Shown one piece after another: positions 60,501-64,000 of a stretch of 64,000 nucleotides of DNA. How positions within the stretch are numbered: the stretch's first letter is position 1; the number at the start of each line of letters is the position of its first letter. A model generated the notes under the pieces. The model worked only from the letters and a program-made list of their open reading frames with translations. It searched no databases and had not been told where the DNA came from. A program made the translations under genes and the position numbers. The stretch comes from Nemopilema nomurai (lineage: Eukaryota; Cnidaria; Scyphozoa; Rhizostomeae; Rhizostomatidae): contig ML133502.1 of NCBI GenBank assembly GCA_003864495.1, positions 2,080,877-2,144,876 of the forward strand, written 5' to 3'.

Positions 60501-63500
60501 ATTGATTACTTCTTACTAACTTCATAGTTCCATGTCGCATTTACCTTCTCTCAACGACTAAAGTGGTAAATTATGCTTTGTATATTTTGAAAGAGAAGTT
60601 TGTTTAGTTAAAACCTAAAAGAACTGGATTTGATTTTAGATAAAAACGAGTGCACGGAAGGAACTCATAACTGTGATACCAATGCTGCGTGTACAAATAC
60701 CGCAGGATCATTTACTTGCGCGTGTAATGTTGGTTATTCAGGAGATGGAGTAACATGTACCGGTACGAGACCATTTTCATTGTTAAGGAATTGATTACTT
60801 GAGTTTCTTGATTGATTTTCATTATTAACTTCATAGTTCCATGTCGCATTTACCTTCTCTCAACGACTAAAGTGGTAAATTATGCTTTGTATATTTTGAA
60901 AGAGAAGTTTGTTTAGTTAAAACCTAAAAGAACTGGATTTGATTTTAGATAAAAACGAGTGTACGGAGGGAACACATAACTGCCATGCCAATGCTGCGTG
61001 TACAAATACCGCAGGATCATTTACTTGCGCTTGTCATAGTGGTTATTCGGAGATGGAGTAACATGTACCGGTACGAGACCATTTTCATGTTAAGGAATTG
61101 ATTACTTGAGTTTCTTGGTTTCATTATTATTACTTCATAGTTCCATGTCGCATTTACCTTCTCTCAACGACTAAAGTGGTAAATTATGCTTTGTATATTT
61201 TGAAAGAGAAGTTTGTTTAGTTAAAACCTAAAAGAACTGGATTTGATTTTAGATAAAAACGAGTGTACGGAGGGAACACATAACTGTGATACCAATGCTG
61301 CGTGTACAAATACCGCAGGATCATTCACTTGCGCTTGTAACCCTGGTTATTCAGGAGATGGAGTAACATGTACCGGTACGAGACCATTTTCATTGTTAAG
61401 GAATTGATTACTTGAGTTTCGTTATCACTAACTTCATAGTTCCATGTCGCATTTACCTTCTCTCAACGACTAAAGTGGTAAATTATGCTTTGTATATTTT
61501 GAAAGAGAAGTTTGTTTAGTTAAAACCTAAAACAACTGGATTTGATTTCAGATAAAAACGAGTGCACGGAGGGAACTCATAACTGTGATACCAATGCTGC
61601 GTGTACAAATACCGCAGGATCATTCACTTGCGCTTGTAACCCTGGTTATTCAGGAGATGGAGTAACATGTACCGGTACGAGACCATTTTCAATGTTAAGG
61701 AATTGATTACTTGAGTTTCGTTATCACTAACTTCATAGTTCCATGTCGCATTTACCTTCTCTCAACGACTAAAGTGGTAAATTATGCTTTGTATATTTTG
61801 AAAGAGAAGTTGTTTAGTTAAAACCTAAAACAACTGGATTTGATTTAGATAAAAACGAGTGCACGGAGGGAACTCATAACTGTGATACCAATGCTGCGTG
61901 TACAAATACCGCAGGATCATTCACTTGCGCGTGTAATGTTGGTTATTCAGGAGATGGAGTAACATGTACCGGTACGTGACCATTTTCAATGTTATTGAAT
62001 TGATTACTTGAGTTTCATTATTTCTAACTTCATAGTTCCATGTCGCATTTACCTTCTCTCATTTACGAAACTGGTATTTTATGCTTTGTATATTTTGGAG
62101 AGGGAAGTTTGTTCAGTAAAAACCTAAAACAACTGGATTTGATTTCAGATAAAAACGAATGTACGGAGGGAACACATAACTGCCATGCCAATGCTGCGTG
62201 TACAAATACCGCAGGATCATTCACTTGCGCTTGTAATGGTTATTCAGGAGATGGAGTAACATGTACCGGTACGCGACCATTTTCAATGTTATTGAATTGA
62301 TTACTTGAGTTTCATTATTTCTAACTTCATAGTTCCATGTCGCAGATACATTCTCTCATTTACGAAACTGGTATTATGCTTTGTATATTTTCAAGAGGGA
62401 AGTTTGTTAGTAAAAACCTAAAACAACTGGATTTGATTTCAGATAAAAACGAATGTACGGAGGGAACACATAACTGCCATGCCAATGCTGCGTGTACAAA
62501 TACCGCAGGATCATTTACTTGCGCTTGTAATGTTGGTTATTCAGGAGATGGAGTAACATGTACCGGTACGAGACCATTTTCAATGTTAAGGAATTGATTA
62601 CTTGAGTTTCGTTATCACTAACTTCATAGTTCCATGTCGCATTTACCTTCTCTCAACGACTAAAGTGGTAAATTATGCTTTGTATATTTTGAAAGAGAAG
62701 TTTGTTTAGTTAAAACCTAAAAGAACTGGATTTGATTTTAGATAAAAACGAGTGTACGGAGGGAACACATAACTGTCATGCCAATGCTGCGTGTACAAAT
62801 ACCGCAGGATCATTCACTTGCGCTTGTAATGGTTATTCAGGAGATGGAGTAACATGTACCGGTACGAGACCATTTTCAATGTTAAGAATTGATTACTTGA
62901 GTTTCGTTAACTAACTTCATAGTTCCATGTCGCATTTACCTTCTCTCAACGACTAAAGTGGTAAATTATGCTTTGTATATTTTGAAAGGAAGTTTGTTTA
63001 GTTAAAACCTAAAAGAACTGGATTTGATTTTAGATAAAAACGAGTGTACGGAGGGAACACATAACTGTCATGCCAATGCTGCGTGTACAAATACGCAGGA
63101 TCATTCACTTGCGCTTGTAATGGTTATTCAGGAGATGGAGTAACATGTACCGGTACGTACCATTTTCAATGTTATTGAATTGATTACTTTGTCATTTTTT
63201 CTAACTTCATAGTTCCATGTCGCATTTACCTTCTCTCATTTACGAAACTGATATTTTATGCTTTGTATATTTTGGAGAGGGAAGTTTGTTCAGTAAAACC
63301 TAAAACAACTGGATTTGATTTCAGATAAAAACGATGTACGGAGAGGAACACATAACTGCCATGCCAATGCTGCGTGTACAAATACCGCAGGATCATTTCA
63401 CTTGCGCTTGTATAGTGGTTATTCGGAGATGGAGTAACATGTACCGGTACGAGACCATTTTCATTGTTAAGAATTGATTACTTGAGTTTCTTAAATTGTT

Positions 63501-64000
63501 ACTTCATTATTGATTACTTCATAGTTCCATGTCGCATTTACCTTCTCTCAACGACTAAAGTGGTAAATTATGCTTTGTATATTTTGAAAGAGAAGTTTGT
63601 TTAGTTAAAATCTAAAAGAACTGGATTTGATTTTAGATAAAAACGAGTGTACGGAGGGAACACATAACTGCCATGCCAATGCTGCGTGTACAAATACCGC
63701 AGGATCATTTACTTGCGCTTGTATATGGTTATTCGGAGATGGAGTAACATGTACCGGTACGAGACCATTTTCTTGTTAAGGAATTGATTACTTGAGTTTC
63801 TTGAATTGATTACTTCATTGTTAATTATTACTTCATAGTTCCATGTCGCATTTACCTTCTCTCAACGACTAAAGTGGTAAATTATGCTTTGTATATTTTG
63901 AAGAGAAGTTTGTTTAGTTAAAACCTAAAAGAACTGGATTTGATTTTAGATAAAAACGAGTGCACGGAGGAACTCATAACTGTGATACCAATGCTGCGTG
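45480..64000 (+). CDS. second EGF-repeat secreted/membrane gene (gene 2), 3' incomplete
   Basis: A tandem paralogue of gene 1, in the same orientation, starting 1.3 kb after it. Exon 1 (45480-45549) encodes a signal peptide, [20 protein letters not shown] then QVEG, ending in phase 1. After a 4.4-kb intron come EGF exons 49964-50080 ([11 protein letters not shown], no calcium motif), 50242-50364 ([12 protein letters not shown]) and 50542-50664 ([12 protein letters not shown]). A fourth exon start at 51110 is cut by a Ty3/gypsy element. Beyond the N at 53580 the EGF array resumes at 53599 and leaves the window. Unlike gene 1, the EGFs follow the signal peptide directly, with no domain before them. 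SEA, membrane and tail exons would lie beyond 64000 if the layout matches gene 1. Whether both sides of the N belong to one gene is inference. Confidence 0.65.
46396..46735. repeat. dispersed repeat, inverted relative to 22550-22870
   Basis: Reverse-complement match to the repeat in gene 1's first visible intron, with landmarks GGCAAAAACTGAATTTCTTG, GACTAACTCTAATTGGTCAC and GATGAATCGAGTACTAC. Divergence is visible throughout. Confidence 0.7.
49836..49898. repeat. (TATA)n microsatellite
   Basis: Near-palindromic ATATAATATATATCTATATA runs just upstream of the first EGF exon of gene 2. Confidence 0.8.
49964..50664 (+). CDS. gene 2 EGF exons 2-4
   Basis: Exons 49964-50080, 50242-50364 and 50542-50664, each one EGF, phase 1-1. 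The first is divergent. The second and third, and the intron between them, match the 300-bp family of gene 1: that intron shares TTCCATGTCGGAGATACCTT and AACGACTAAAGTGG with the intron before 29503. This shows exchange or recent duplication between the paralogues. All reading frames are intact. Confidence 0.88.
50665..51109. other. gene 2 intron before the interrupted exon
   Basis: AT-rich sequence with no gene. It ends in a normal acceptor, GGCTTCTTTTAG, followed by ACAA, the usual first bases of an EGF exon (ACAAT...), after which the LTR begins. Confidence 0.55.
51114..51335 (-). mobile_element. candidate 3' LTR of the Ty3/gypsy element
   Basis: Read on the minus strand, a purine-rich tract (GAAGGAAGGGGAGA) lies immediately before TGTAATGTTTTG, and the sequence ends ...CTCACCA at 51114, giving the canonical TG...CA ends and a length of 222 bp. 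The second LTR is not in the window, so identity could not be checked. The boundary coincides with the start of an EGF exon. Confidence 0.6.
51336..51660 (-). other. retroelement pol tail to polypurine tract
   Basis: Lies between the recognisable integrase C-terminus and the LTR on the minus strand. It ends in the purine tract GAAGGAAGGGGAGA beside the LTR. No further domain was recognised. Confidence 0.5.
51661..53579 (-). pseudogene. Ty3/gypsy retrotransposon pol, 5' truncated and frameshifted
   Basis: From the N at 53580 downwards one frame runs to a stop at 51941. It contains the end of the reverse transcriptase ([16 protein letters not shown]), RNase H ([12 protein letters not shown], then [21 protein letters not shown]), the integrase zinc finger H-x3-H...C-x2-C (HEGHQG...CLPCQ) and the integrase core with its three acidic residues in DHCGPF, SDNGPPF and SEAENF. 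The integrase C-terminus ([30 protein letters not shown]) is in another frame at 51951-51661, so at least one indel separates them. Gag, protease and most of RT are missing. It is antisense to gene 2, inserted into its EGF region. Confidence 0.88.
53580..53580. other. single N, probable sequence join
   Basis: The retroelement breaks off inside RT on one side. On the other side the sequence resumes within an EGF intron (AACTGGATTTGATTTCAG). The missing RT, gag and 5' LTR make true adjacency unlikely. Confidence 0.75.
53599..64000 (+). repeat. distal EGF exon array of the 300-bp family, indel-rich
   Basis: Thirty-six units, mean period about 296 bp. Exon starts: 53599, 53892, 54184, 54482, 54768, 55056, 55365, 55668, 55955, 56249, 56543, 56833, 57126, 57415, 57703, 57998, 58291, 58587, 58874, 59168, 59457, 59741, 60024, 60330, 60640, 60949, 61253, 61552, 61849, 62149, 62443, 62742, 63034, 63325, 63637 and 63950 (cut by the window end). 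Only six have the full 123 nt (53599, 60640, 61253, 61552, 61849, 62443); 59457, 62149 and 62742 have 120 nt and stay in frame; most others are 118-122 nt. Lost bases sit mainly at positions that differ between copies, which points to consensus error rather than decay. Acceptors, Cys codons and the GTACCGGTAC donor region are otherwise kept. Confidence 0.9.

Noticed and set aside
53599..64000. Calling the distal array a pseudogene array because most exons are frameshifted
   Set aside because: The indels coincide with inter-copy variant sites and occur equally in introns, so consensus error is the better explanation.

Overview
The window looks like nuclear DNA of a marine invertebrate, most plausibly a cnidarian (anthozoan/coral-like). 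The evidence is AT-rich introns with GT/AG borders, many symmetrical phase 1-1 EGF exons, a mucin-like architecture (EGF repeats, SEA, EGF, transmembrane helix, short tail) of the kind known from coral mucin-like proteins, and remnants of hAT, Harbinger-like, pogo-like and Ty3/gypsy elements. The organism assignment is inference.

Layout. Positions 1-21,938 hold no intact host gene. They contain a 3-kb foldback element with inverted GGACCA minisatellites (870-3830), a Harbinger-like element with a broken Myb/SANT ORF (3870-4620), a frameshifted multi-exon transposase (8537-10251) facing a degenerate P2X7-tail-like gene (10357-11337, minus), a pogo-like transposase tail (13812-14063), a short hAT element with a perfect 8-bp target duplication (16839-17575), and about 800-bp tandem repeats with an inverted copy (19037-21938) that ends at a single N (21939).

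Gene 1 (21986-44155, plus) lacks its 5' end. It encodes an extracellular beta-sandwich-like segment and about 67 EGF units, nearly all on single phase 1-1 exons, followed by a three-exon SEA domain, one more EGF, a transmembrane helix and a cytoplasmic tail. Three stretches are tandemly amplified with different units: 468 bp (a two-exon dimer), about 300 bp (one exon) and about 239 bp (arranged as a 478-bp dimer).

Gene 2 (45480 to beyond 64000, plus) is a tandem paralogue. It has a signal-peptide exon, a 4.4-kb intron and EGF exons, is interrupted by a minus-strand Ty3/gypsy element (51114-53579) that stops at a second N (53580), and then continues as 36 EGF exons of the same 300-bp family. 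Most of these distal exons carry small indels. The missing bases fall at sites where sister copies differ, so I read them largely as consensus errors in unresolved repeats rather than as pseudogene decay.

Together, genes 1 and 2 form a cluster of giant EGF-rich, probably membrane-bound mucin-like proteins whose exon arrays are being expanded and homogenised by recombination.
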